Shown here: in pieces, positions 1 through 10,580 of the stretch
Numbering within the stretch: position 1 is the first letter of the stretch
Layout of the letters: the number at the start of each line of letters is the position of its first letter
Origin: Mycoplasmoides fastidiosum
GTDB lineage: Bacteria > Bacillota_I > Bacilli_A > Mycoplasmatales > Mycoplasmoidaceae
Reading direction: 5' to 3'
Assembly (NCBI RefSeq): GCF_024498275.1
Contig: NZ_CP101809.1
Coordinates: forward strand, 372,001 to 436,000
DNA: 64,000 bases
Made by a program: the position numbers and the translations under genes
The notes under the pieces: model-generated
What the model was told of the DNA's origin: nothing
Databases searched by the model: none
The model's input: the letters and a program-made list of their open reading frames with translations, nothing else

Positions 1-3000
1 TTAGCATTAACCGATGTTAACCGTAATGCTGAAGTGGGGAGTGTTGATTTTGCAGTAACATTATTTAACCAAAATAGTAATCAGACTCGGGGTAGTGTGA
101 TTGCGGTTAAACCTGCTAGTTTTTTTGAACTGTCGAATTTTAATTCAGTTTTCGAATGGAAACAAAATAATGATCGCACTTCAGGAATTGCTTTTATCAC
201 TTATGATGCTTACAAAGATCAACCAATTACTGCGTTTAAAAAAGCTTTAAAAGATGCTAAAGATCAAATAGCTTTTGGTCAATTGTTAACTCCATTATTA
301 GACTTGACTAAAGCTGGACCAACTTTTGATTCTAGTACTAAAAAACTAAATGGTAGTAGCACATTAGACATGAATAAACAAAACCAATTAACAATTGGTT
401 TTGGAACAAATGTCACAGCAACTGCAAAGGACATTGATGCTCATATCACAACTAAAGATGATGCTAATTTATTAGCTATCAATGGTTTGGTTATTAAGGG
501 TGGGTACTTAAATGGTAAATTTTATCAGGGAACTGAAGCAGATGCTCCCATCACTCGTTTATCAAATTTATTAGTAGCATTCAAACCCAATACAACCCAA
601 ATTCAAGTCATTAATAACAGTTATAAAACATCAGCTAGCCCAGTTGCAACTAATACTCAATCAAGTCCAGGTTACATTGGTGGAGGAAAATTATTTCATG
701 ATGCTTTAGATAAACAATGAAAAGATTTATTACCAAGTGAGTGATTAGCTGAATTAAGAAGACTCAAAAATCGTCAAGCCAGTCAATTAATTAGTCAGGT
801 TGATTATCAAAAATATGACACACTAACTGGATTTTTAAATCATATTCTTACCACCTCAACTTCGAATACCAGTTATCAAACTTATGTTGATATTAATAAC
901 TTTAGTGGCATTGAAATTAATAATTCTACTGGTGAAGTAAAAATTGGTCCTAATACTTTAATCATTCACAACATTTATAAGAATTCAACTAAAGCTGAAC
1001 GAACTTTAATTCCTCAAGTTCATGACCAAGCAATTAGTTTTTTCTTAAGTAATTATTTCTTCCGAATTGATGCAGCAACCAAACAACAATTACCATTTGC
1101 TGACAAAGCAGTGATCAATCGTACTTTTGCGAATGAAAGTGTTTTAGGCATTATTAATCAGTTAGATGATTTATTGAAAAAAGCTCAGCGTTTTTATAAT
1201 AATCCCACTGGTTTAACTGGAGTTGATTTATTAGCAGCTGAAGATGCAATTAATATTTTGAAGTTCAAATTTATTCATCCGATTTATTATACTAATCCGG
1301 ATGCAGAACGTTTCTTTACTGAAAAATTTAGTGCTCAAGATGTGGAAAATACATATGTTGGGCAAATGACCAAATTCAGTAAATTAGAATTTAGTGACAC
1401 TGATTATAATGCGGGGACTGTGACCGTCACAGTAACTGTAGATAATTACATTGAAGGATTTGATGGCACTCATTTTACGATTAAAGACAAAACAGCAACA
1501 TTTCAAATCAGTAATGCATTAGGCGTATTTTTATTGCCAAACTGGAAAAAATTTACTGAAAGTAATTTAAGAATTCGCACGGATGATCCGAAATTAACTG
1601 ATTTAGACGGGCAACAAACTACAGGTACAATAACCAATAATCAATTTCAAACTTGATCAGTGAAAGAGTATTATGATCAATTATTAGCACGAACAAATCT
1701 CAATAACGAAGAATACATCACATTAAATAATACTGATCCGTTATTTGATCTAGTTACTTGAGGTTTGGTTGATGATACAGGGATTGAAATTAATAACGGA
1801 AATCCAAAGTATGCTGAAGCTTTTAACATTTTGCAAGGTCAATTAAACCAATTTGCCTGAACTTTTAATCTTCGAAAAACCGATTTATATTACAGTGAGA
1901 AAAACGAACAGATTTATCTTTTTAATCCGTTTTTACATTTCAACATCCTACATGCAAACACCCAACAAATTGAGATCTTAAAAAATATTTTTGATTTGAA
2001 CAAAAATACTGAAGAATTAATTGATAATCAAGGGAATTACCAAAATGTGGGGTTAGGCAATGTTATCTTACAAGGTTTTAAACGGCAACCAATTTTGATT
2101 CGTTCCCAAGACTATAACCAAGAGAATTACCAACTGAATTTTAATGGCAGTTTGATGAATGTGAACCAAGTTTCGGGTGGAGATATTTTAGAATGATTAA
2201 AATCTAATTTACACGAACCAGCTGCCATTAATACCTTCTTACAATCATTCTTCCATGTTCAAGGTTTTTCTCGTCCTGATAACCCATTATCTTTAGTTTT
2301 AAACCCGCAATTTGTTCAATTGCTAGTAACTGATACTCCAGTAGAAAAACTAACTGATTATATTCTGATTAATGACGGGTTTGGCGAACTAACCTTTTTG
2401 ACTGATAGTATTCAATTAGTCAATAGTTATCAAAATAATCTGGATGATGTTAATCCTAATCCGGTTAGTTTAATAACTTATTTAGCTAATCCCAATCAGG
2501 CAGAAATTAAATTAACTAAACTGAAATTAGTTAATTCTCAGGTGTTAGCTGAAGCGGCTGAAAAAATTACCACTAATTTAGTTCATGAAGGCATTCAGGA
2601 TAATATTCGTAACGTAACTAAAGCTTTAGAAGACGATGATTTTTCCTTGGCCTATCGCTACTTACAATTAAAACAAGTCTTAACTAGCGAAACTGATCAA
2701 CAAGAATTAATTATTCACCAGATTCAATCGGATTTAGTTAACAATCAAATCCTTATTGATTATGAAATCAAAAACGCCTTTGTAAATGGTCAAGTTCGTA
2801 ATTTACAGAATCAATTAGTTTTAACGGGGTTTAATTCTAATTCCCAAGTTTTTTTAAACACCCATTTACCATGAATATTAGTGTTATTAGCTGTTGTAAC
2901 AGCCGGAATTTATTATGCAGTTTGACGTTATCGATATACTACTAACAGCATTAAATACATGCAAGCAAATACTGGTAAAAATCGTTACCGTTTAATGAAA

Positions 3001-3027
3001 ACTGACAAATCAAAAACGCCAAAATAA
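1..3027 (+). CDS. A1: giant family-A surface protein, C-terminal 1008 residues (5' end outside window)
   Basis: The reading frame is open from the first base to TAA at 3025-3027 when TGA is read as Trp. It aligns throughout with A2, whose codon 1277 corresponds to base 1, so about 1276 N-terminal residues lie outside the window, including the expected G-tract switch. Visible parts are the beta-rich repeats (for example NNSTGEVKIG and GFNSNSQVFL), then a hydrophobic segment starting with PWILVLLAVV at about 2872-2930, and a basic tail (R, K and H rich, ending KTPK). The tail is expected inside the cell and the rest outside. No family-B gene follows: the next gene is another A gene after 348 bases. 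The function is unknown; a membrane-anchored surface protein is an inference from topology. I see no frameshift in this part. Confidence 0.9.
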
Positions 3028-3186
3028 TCATGATTTGTTATTAGTACAGCAAAAAAAACATTTTGGCCAAATTCTCAAAAATGTATAATGACAGGGCACA
3101 AAAGGCTTGTTATGCAAAATTCTTATCATATCCAGTGAGGATTACCAACCAAAAGTAGTTAAATCATTTGCAATAAGCAAAAATCT
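3028..3186 (+). other. A1-A2 spacer, upstream half, with block shared with the A2-A3 spacer
   Basis: No gene is seen. A block at 3118-3143 (AATTCTTATCATATCCAGTG and following) is repeated at 10322-10347 in the A2-A3 spacer and can fold into a stem of about 8 pairs, weaker here than there. A weak pairing ACATTTT / AAAAATGT sits at 3058-3084 without a T-run. I see no terminator of the type that follows the B genes, so A1 transcription may read into the A2 leader. A TATAAT at 3084-3089 could be an additional promoter but is not conserved in the other spacers. Confidence 0.5.
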
Positions 3187-3200
3187 GGTTATGATAAAAT
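3187..3200 (+). promoter_or_regulatory. Extended -10 promoter of A2
   Basis: The sequence GGTTATGATAAAAT contains a TG-n-TAAAAT extended -10. The same block, with one or two changes, lies in front of all five complete A genes, 44-46 bases before a conserved TTGTAACT. No convincing -35 box is seen, which is common in mollicutes. Transcription would start near 3207. Confidence 0.7.
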
Positions 3201-3206
3201 CAAACT

Positions 3207-3375
3207 AATATACATAGATATTTTTTATCTCATCATCAAATTGTTGTAACTCAATTTAAATGGATTTGTGTTCGATTATTGAATTGAACAGATTGTTTGT
3301 CTCATTAATTTTTCTTGTTTTTTGATTTTTGCAGTTACAAGTTGTTATCTTTCATATTTATCACTTGTTTTCTTC
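3207..3375 (+). promoter_or_regulatory. Structured 5' leader of A2
   Basis: Hairpin 1 is AGATA/TATCT at 3216-3230. TTGTAACT at 3244-3251 can pair with AGTTACAA at 3333-3340, 81 bases apart. Between them lies hairpin 2, GTTCGATT / AATTGAAC (3270-3277 with 3282-3289, loop ATTG, one G-U pair). The segment ends in a T-rich stretch right at the ATG, without a Shine-Dalgarno motif. The same arrangement precedes A3, A4, A5 and A6. A cis-regulatory RNA is inferred. Confidence 0.6.
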
Positions 3376-6300
3376 ATGAATGCAAAATTCAAAAAAATCC
3401 TGTTTGGATCCACTGATAAATATCGAATTTCTTTGCCAGCGAACTGATTAATTAGTCTCGCTATTCTGGCTTCTAGTACAGCTGGATTTGTTAGTTCAGT
3501 TTATTTCACACGTCAAGAATCCCAAGCTCAACAAGCGGCTGAGCAAATTGATCCAGTTCAAGACCGATTAGCCCGTATCACCCAATCAGGTCAAGCAAAT
3601 GCGTCGGGGGGGGGGTCATCTGCTACTAATTCCGCAGATGACACAGATTTAAGCGCGTTTTTAGGCCGTGATTTAGCGGATATTGAAAACATTATTATTG
3701 AAGATGCCAATAAGGTAATTTCTTATCGGGGCGATCTACCTAAAACTGGTATTCGGGTGGTATCGACTGATGTTAGTTTGACTAAAGATAGTCAAATGAT
3801 TAAAGCTAATGCTTATGATTATGTCAATTTAAAATACGTTCAGTATGACAAAAATACTAAAGCAGTTACTGATGTCAAATTTGCCCCACCACCAGGGTTG
3901 TTTACTAATAACGAATGACCCAGTTTACAAGAAGATAGCAACAAACTAACCGATTTTTTTCCAACTCGGGCCATTCGTCAAGCTGTAGCTGGATTATTAG
4001 GTAAAAATGCTAATGCGAGTTTTAGTAAAAATGAATGATTTACTGCTTTTGATAAAGTTAGTCTAACTTTAGATTTATCTAATCGGGCTTTAAATTCAAT
4101 TGCCGAAATTTTTAATCCCAACCTGCGTTGGGGTTTGGGAATTTATGATTTGTTGGGAACAGCTAATTCTGCTCCTCGAATTACTGGTAGTGGAAATTTT
4201 GAAATTCGTTATCGCGGTTTAAGCACCATTAATATTGAAGATAATATCATTACTTATTTTCCTAATCCTAATTACAAGAATTTTCCGGCTTTAAAAAACA
4301 TTCGGGCCAGTCGGAATGCGATTCAAGCCATCGGGAATTTTAATACTTTTAGTAACAATTATCATTCAACTGAATATCGCACTCAGGATGAATTAAAGAA
4401 TTCATCTGCAGCATCTCAATCTAATCAGAATTATTATCAATACTTACAAAGTTTATGAGCTGATGCTTCTGATGTAAAAGAAGTTGCTTCAGTAAAAGGA
4501 ATTAAAAAATGGTTAACTGAAACTTTACCCAAAATTAATTATGCTGGTTCTAGCAGTAGTTCTGTTACTAAAACAGAAGCTAAAACTATTACTGATTATG
4601 CCAGTTTTCTAGATGCAGTTTCAGCTGATCCATTTTATTTTCGTACTGATAGTGGAGATAAATATGTTAATGAAAAAAGTGCTTCTGCAGCAAGTAACAA
4701 CAATGGTTTAACAGCTCCAAGTGGTTCAACTAATGTTCCTCACGATGCATCAAGTAACATCACAACAACTTCTGATGGTACATTAGTTAATACTAACAGC
4801 TCTACAAGTTTTAATTTAGATAAAGGAATTAATTTTGGCGGAGTGCGTTTAGACATTTCTAAAGATATTTATCGGATTGATTTTTCGAATAATCAAATTG
4901 AACGCATTCCCTTATCTAAAAACATGTTTACCAATGTTGATTTTGGTAATAATCGTTTGCGCTATATCACTCCAATTGCGGCTAAACCATTACCATGATT
5001 TCATGGTTTAATTTTCTTAATTGCTAATCTTAATTCAAATTTTTACGGGGTTGTAAATCCAAGTAATTGAAGCAAATATTACGATCAAACCAAAGAAACC
5101 CAACCCGATGGTTGAAATGCTCAAACTCAAAGCGTATTAGATTCGTTGAGAATGGGTAATTATAATTTTACTTTGCCCACTTTTTCATTCTATGGTAATC
5201 AATTACTAGATTTCTGACCTCAACAAGATACAGATAACAGTTGATATACTTGACCTAAATTAACGATTCCTGAATCTAAAAGAATTACAGGAACTGGAGC
5301 AACAGTTAATTCGAATGTTAATGGATATCCAGTTAGTCCGTGAAATCGACAAATTGGCGGTACTACCGAATTTTTTCCGTGATTTCATCGCGTATGAATT
5401 GGCACCAATGCTGGGGGAACTTTTTCAACTTATCTAGGTAATTTTGATGGTAATTTTATTCACGATATTGCAACTAATGATAATAATCGTAGTAACGCCA
5501 ATAATTTATATGGGATTTTCTTCAATCAATTCAACGATAATAAAGTTCTAACTTTTTCACAAAGCTACACCAAAACAATTAATTACAATGTAACTCTTGC
5601 TCAAAGTAAAAACAACCAAAAATTCGTTTTACCTGGTTTTGAAACAACAGAATTAAAACAAATTGGAACTACAGCTTCAACACCTTCAGCCAGCAGTCAA
5701 CCCAATACTGCTAGCATGAACACTGAACCTGAACGTAAGCAATTTGATGATGCAATTTTACAAAGCACATCAGATGCTTACAAATCTTATAATTCCCAAG
5801 TTCCTTATATCTTAACAAGAACTTTGCCTCAAAACCATTCAGTTAAAAACTCTTGAGGTAAACAAAATGGCCGCATTGGTCCAGAACAATCAATTAATGT
5901 TCAACTTCTAAATCAAAATAATGAAGATGTATCTACAGCAGAATTTAAAAGTATTGATTGAGTTAGTTTATATGCAAATGCGAATGGTTTAAATAACGAT
6001 TTAACATTTCAAGAATTAAATGATAGTTATTCACCATCAGAAAATAGTGGAGTTCCATCAGCACCAAGTGGAGTTTCCACTGCTAATAATAATGGTAATA
6101 AACTTTTAACCGAGATCTTGGGTCAACTGCCATATTTCAATGATCGTAAAAACGCCAAAGCTTGAAAAGATGCAACTGGTAATAAAGCAATCGGATTAGA
6201 TTTCAATCGATTTGCTGTTGCTAGCGGAACAAATGTTGTTCCAATTTCACCATCTTTTAATCTAATTATCTCTGCTCCCAATCAAGAATGGACTTATCGG

Positions 6301-9300
6301 TACACAATTAATGTTTTGACTGATACTAGTTATGTGTTAAATCCAAAAGATGCAACAGGTAGTCAAAGAACATTTGATGTTTCAAAAGATACAAATTTCA
6401 CCAACCGTTTCAAATTTGCATCCAGCATTACAACAACTGATTTATCCAATAATATTGGCCAATGAACTTCAGGAACAGCATACATTCAAAACTACATTAA
6501 AAATGATTCAAGTTCAATTCGGATTAAATCAGTTGATTTAATTAAGAACGAAATTGTAGTTGGATTTGATGTTAAAGATCCCAACAATAATAAGCTTGAT
6601 ATTGCTGATATTACCTTAATGGGATTTCCTAATCAAAGAGCTTTTTTGCTTAATAATGGCAAGCAAGTTGATTCATTTAGTGACAAAACCAATGCGCCAA
6701 CAAATTTTGCGCCCAAAGATCGTGCTGAAGCAATCAACTGAATTAAAGAACATGTTGGCGTGCGGTGAATTGGGTTAACTAAAAATGATAATAGTTTAAC
6801 AACTAATCTTGATGCTACTGCTAGTAACGGTAGTTTAAGTAGTGAAAACATTTATGAATTAAGCGAATTAAAAGATCCAGAAAGTTACATTAGTGGTTTG
6901 TTCTTTGACAAAAATGATGGTACTTTATCATTTACATTACAAATCAATGCTAATGCGGTAAATGGCGGCATTAATTTAGTGGAAAACCACACTATTACCA
7001 CTTTCAAAAAATTCACTTATTCAGTTGATACTTCAACAGTTGAAAAAAAATTAAGTGCATTAGATTACACTGATGAAAAATTAAAAGAGTTTGTTACTTT
7101 AAAAACTTTCCAAATCATTAATAGTCAAGAAGAAAATACTAAGTCAAAAAAATGATCAGACGCAACCGATGAATTAGCTCAATTTTTACCACCGGATACT
7201 GAATTAGCATTAACCGATGTTAACCGCAATCCTGAAGTTGGCAGTGTTGATTTTGCAGTGACATTATTTAACAAAAATAGTGATCAAACCCGCGGTAGTG
7301 TGATTGGGGTTAAACCCGGTAGTTTTTTTGAATTATCGAATTTTAATTCGATTTTTGAATGAAAGCAAAACAATGATCGAACTTCAGGAATTGCTTTTAT
7401 TGAACATAGTACTTATAAAGACCGACCAGTTGCTGAATTTAAAAAAGCTTTAAAAGAAGCAGCAAATCAAATGGCTTTTAGTCAATTATTAACTCCATTA
7501 CTAGACTTGACTAAAGCTGCACCAACCTTTGATTCCACGACTAAAAAATTGAATGGTTACAGTACATTAGAAACTGAGAAACAAAATCAATTAACAATTG
7601 GTTTTGGCAATAATATCACAGCAACTGGAAGTGAAATTGATGCTCATATTACAACTAAAGATGATGCCAATTTATTAGCTATTAATGGTTTGATCATTAA
7701 GGGTGGGTATTTAAATGGTAAATTCTACCAAGGAACTGAAACCAATGCTCCCATCACGCGTCTACCTAATTTATTAGTAGCTTTAAAACCAAATACGACC
7801 CAAATTCAAGCCATTGATAATAGTTATAAAAATTCAGCTAATCCAACATCTGCAACAAATGCTAAAGCAACTTCGGCTTACACTGGTGGGAACACTCTAT
7901 TTCATGATGCACTAAGTAAGGAATGAAAGGATTTATTACCAAGTGAGTGATTAGCTCAATTAAGAACATTAAAAAACCGCCAATCCAGTCAGCTAGTTAG
8001 TCAAGTTGATTATCAAAAATATGACACGCTAACCGGATTTTTAAATCATATTCTAACGACTTCAACTTCGAATACCAGTTATCAAACGCATGTTGATATT
8101 AATAATTTCAGCGGGATTGAAATTAATAATTCCACTGGTGAAGTGAAAATTGGTGCCAATACTTTAATCATTCACAATATTTATAACGATTCAACCAAAG
8201 CTGAGCGCACTTTAACTCCTCAAATTTATGGCCAAGAAATTAGTTTTTTCTTAAGCAACTATTTCTTCCGAATTGATGATGCATTGAAAGCTAAATTACC
8301 TTTCGCAGATAAAGTAGCAGTCAACCGCACTTTTGCAAATGAAAGTGTGTTAGGAATTATTAATCAGTTAGATGATTTATTGATGAAAGCTAAAAAATTA
8401 TATGTTGCACCAAAAACTTTATCCGGAGCAGATTTATTAGCTGCAGAAGATGCAATTAACATTTTAAAATTTAAATTTATTCATCCGATTTATTACACCA
8501 ATCCGGATGCGGAACGTTTCTTTACTGAGAAGTTTACTACTAAAGATGTTGCGCAAACCCATGTTGACCAAATGACTAAATTTAGTCAACTAGAATTTAG
8601 CAATACTGATTATAATGCGGGAACTTTAACCGTTAAAGTGACAGTGGAAAACTACATTGAAGGATTTGATGGGACCCATTTTACAGTTAAAAACAAGACA
8701 GAAACATTTCAAATTACTAATGCATTAGGCGTGTTCTTATTACCAAACTGAAAAAATTTCACTGAAAGTAATTTAAGGATTCGCACTGATGATCCAAAAC
8801 TGACTGCTTTAGATAACGAACAAAGTACGGGTACAGTAACTAATGACCAATTCCAGACTTGATCGGTTAAAGCCTATTACGATCAATTAATGACTCGAGT
8901 GAATCCGAATAATGAAGAATACATCACACTAAATAATACCGATCCATTATTTGATCTAGTGACTTGACGCTTAGTCGATGATACAGGCATTGAAATTAAT
9001 AATCAAAATCCGAAATATCAAGAAGCATTTAATGTTTTGCAAAATCAATTAAACCAGTTTGCTTGAACTTTTAACATTCGTAAAACTGATTTGTTTTACA
9101 GTGAGAAAAACGAACAAATTTACTTATTCAATCCGTTTTTACATTTCAACATACTAGATGCAAATAAACAGCAAATTGAAATCTTGAAAAATATTTTTGA
9201 CTTAAATAAAAATACTGAAGAACTAATTGATAATCAGGGTAATTATCAAAATGTTGGTTTGGGCAACGTAATCTTACAAGGCTTTAAACGTCAACCAATT

Positions 9301-10233
9301 TTGATTCGTCCTCAAGATTATGATCAAGAACATTACCAGCTGAATTTCAATGGTAATTTAATGCATGTGAACCAAGTATCAGGTGGAGACATTTTAGAAT
9401 GATTAAAAACTAATTTACACGAACCAGCCGCCATTAATACTTTCTTACAATCCTTCTTACAAGTGCAAGGTTTTTCCCGACCTGATAATCCATTGTCTTT
9501 AGCTTTAAATCCCCAATTAGCTCAGTTGTTAATAACCGATACTCCAGTAGAAGAATTAACTGATTACATCCTGATTAATGATGGGTTCGGGGAACTAACT
9601 TTCTTGACTGATAGCATTCAATTAGTCAATAGTTATCAAAATGATTTGGATGATGTCAATCCTCACCCAATTAGTTTGACAGGATTTTTATCTAATCCAA
9701 ACCAAGCTGAAATTAAATTAACTAAACTAAAACTAGTTAACTCCCACGTGTTAGCTGAAGCAGCTGATCAAATCACAACTAATTTAGTTCATGAAGGAGT
9801 ACAAGATAATATTCGGGATGTAACCAAAGCGTTAGAGGATGATGATTTTTCTTTAGCTTATCGTTATTTGCAATTAAACCAAATTCTAACTAGTGAGACT
9901 GATCAACAAGAATTAGTGATTCACCAAATCCAGTCCGATTTAGTGAATAATCAGATTCTTATTGATTATGAAATCAAAAACGCATTTGTGAATGGACAAG
10001 TGCGTAATCTACAAAATCAGTTAGTTTTAACTGGGTTCAATTCGAATTCTCAAGTTTTTTTAACAACCCATTTACCGTGAATATTGGTGTTATTAGCTGT
10101 TGTAACAACAGGAATTTATTATGCAGTTTGACGTCATCGTCATACCACTAACAGCATTAAATACATGCAAGAAAGTGGAAATAAAAAACGTTTACAGCTA
10201 AGAAAATCAAGCAAATCAAGAACCCAAAAATAA
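3376..10233 (+). CDS. A2: giant family-A surface protein, 2285 residues, G-tract in frame (ON)
   Basis: One frame is open from ATG 3376 to TAA 10231-10233 under code 4. The start is supported by the same position relative to the leader in all A genes and by a basic N-terminus (MNAKFKKILF). A hydrophobic segment spans about residues 24-46 (NWLISLAILASSTAGFVSS); no lipobox Cys is present, so it is a signal anchor or signal peptide, not a lipoprotein signal. Gly 78-80 are encoded by the G10 run. Leucine-rich-repeat-like stretches lie at about 230-322 (LTLDLSNRALNSI, LSTINIEDNIITYFP) and 492-532 (IDFSNNQIERIPLSKN). Long beta-rich parts follow, then a C-terminal hydrophobic segment at about 2235-2254 and a basic tail. 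The predicted topology is a roughly 2190-residue external loop anchored at both ends. It has no B partner downstream. Function is unknown; adhesion or antigenic masking are guesses. Confidence 0.92.
3606..3615 (+). repeat. Poly-G tract (G10) in A2, codons 77-80, ON
   Basis: Ten G follow GCGTC and read TCG GGG GGG GGG TCA, which keeps the downstream frame. A gain or loss of one G would stop translation shortly after about residue 80. In such AT-rich DNA a G10 run inside a coding region stands out, and every complete paralog has one at the same codons. Confidence 0.95.
4963..5213 (+). repeat. Near-identical patch shared with A3 (12169-12419)
   Basis: Over 251 bases A2 and A3 differ only in one cluster of five positions (5046-5052), and all other synonymous sites match. 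Just upstream and downstream many third codon positions differ. This is the pattern expected from recent gene conversion between neighbouring paralogs. The patch encodes the Trp/Asn-rich part directly after the second leucine-rich-repeat-like stretch. Confidence 0.75.
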
Positions 10234-10390
10234 TCATCATTTGTTAAAAAATGGAATCCAAATAATCTTTAAAAAAATTTAAATGTGCTTGAATTTAATG
10301 CACAAAAAACTTGTCGTGCACAATTCTTATTATATCCAGTGAGAATTTCCAGTAAAAATTGATCCATTTATTTACAAGAATCAAAAATCT
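10234..10390 (+). other. A2-A3 spacer, upstream half, with hairpin block
   Basis: No gene is seen. The block at 10322-10347 folds as AATTCTTA / TGAGAATT (8 pairs, one G-U, 10-base loop) and matches the block at 3118-3143. GCAC / GTGC pairing lies just upstream near 10300-10320. No T-run follows either stem, so these are not convincing terminators. Confidence 0.5.
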
Positions 10391-10404
10391 GGTTATGGTA
10401 AAAT
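10391..10404 (+). promoter_or_regulatory. Extended -10 promoter of A3
   Basis: GGTTATGGTAAAAT matches the A2 promoter block in 13 of 14 positions and contains a TG-n-TAAAAT extended -10. It lies 46 bases upstream of the conserved TTGTAACT. Confidence 0.7.
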
Positions 10405-10410
10405 CAGGGT

Positions 10411-10580
10411 AATCTATCATAGATATTTTCTTATCTGATCATTAAATTGTTGTAACTCTGCTTAATGAATGTCTGTTCAATTATTGAATTGAATAAAATA
10501 TTTGCCTCATTAATTTTCTTGTTTTTTTGTTTTTTTTGAGTTACAAGTTGTTATCGTTCATATTTATCACTTGTTTTTTC
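10411..10580 (+). promoter_or_regulatory. Structured 5' leader of A3
   Basis: Hairpin 1 is AGATA/TATCT (10421-10436). The outer pair is TTGTAACT 10450-10457 with AGTTACAA 10539-10546, again exactly 81 bases apart, and here extendable by a C-G pair. Hairpin 2 is TTCAATT / AATTGAA (10476-10482 with 10487-10493, loop ATTG). Compared with A2, the G-U pair of hairpin 2 has become A-U, a change that keeps pairing. Confidence 0.6.

Noticed and set aside
3084-3089. TATAAT as the main promoter of A2
   Set aside because: It is not conserved before other A genes, unlike the block at 3187-3200.
3244-3340. Inverted repeats as an invertible promoter, as in other mollicute variable surface systems
   Set aside because: The promoter lies outside the repeat pair, the repeats are only 8 bases, and all five copies have the same orientation.
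6350-6541. Short + strand frames in other registers, such as 6350-6541, 14108-14296, 19031-19222, 32768-33061 and 55147-55347
   Set aside because: They overlap the giant genes in another frame and recur at the same place in paralogs only because the DNA is similar.
6633-6851. Reverse-strand open frames up to about 134 codons inside the giant genes
   Set aside because: They are open only because the + strand codons avoid certain triplets; no starts, spacing or homologies support them.
4458-6898. Apparent gene breakdown at many TGA codons
   Set aside because: TGA sits at conserved positions where paralogs sometimes have TGG (for example WFHGLIF and LDFWPQQDT), so it encodes Trp.
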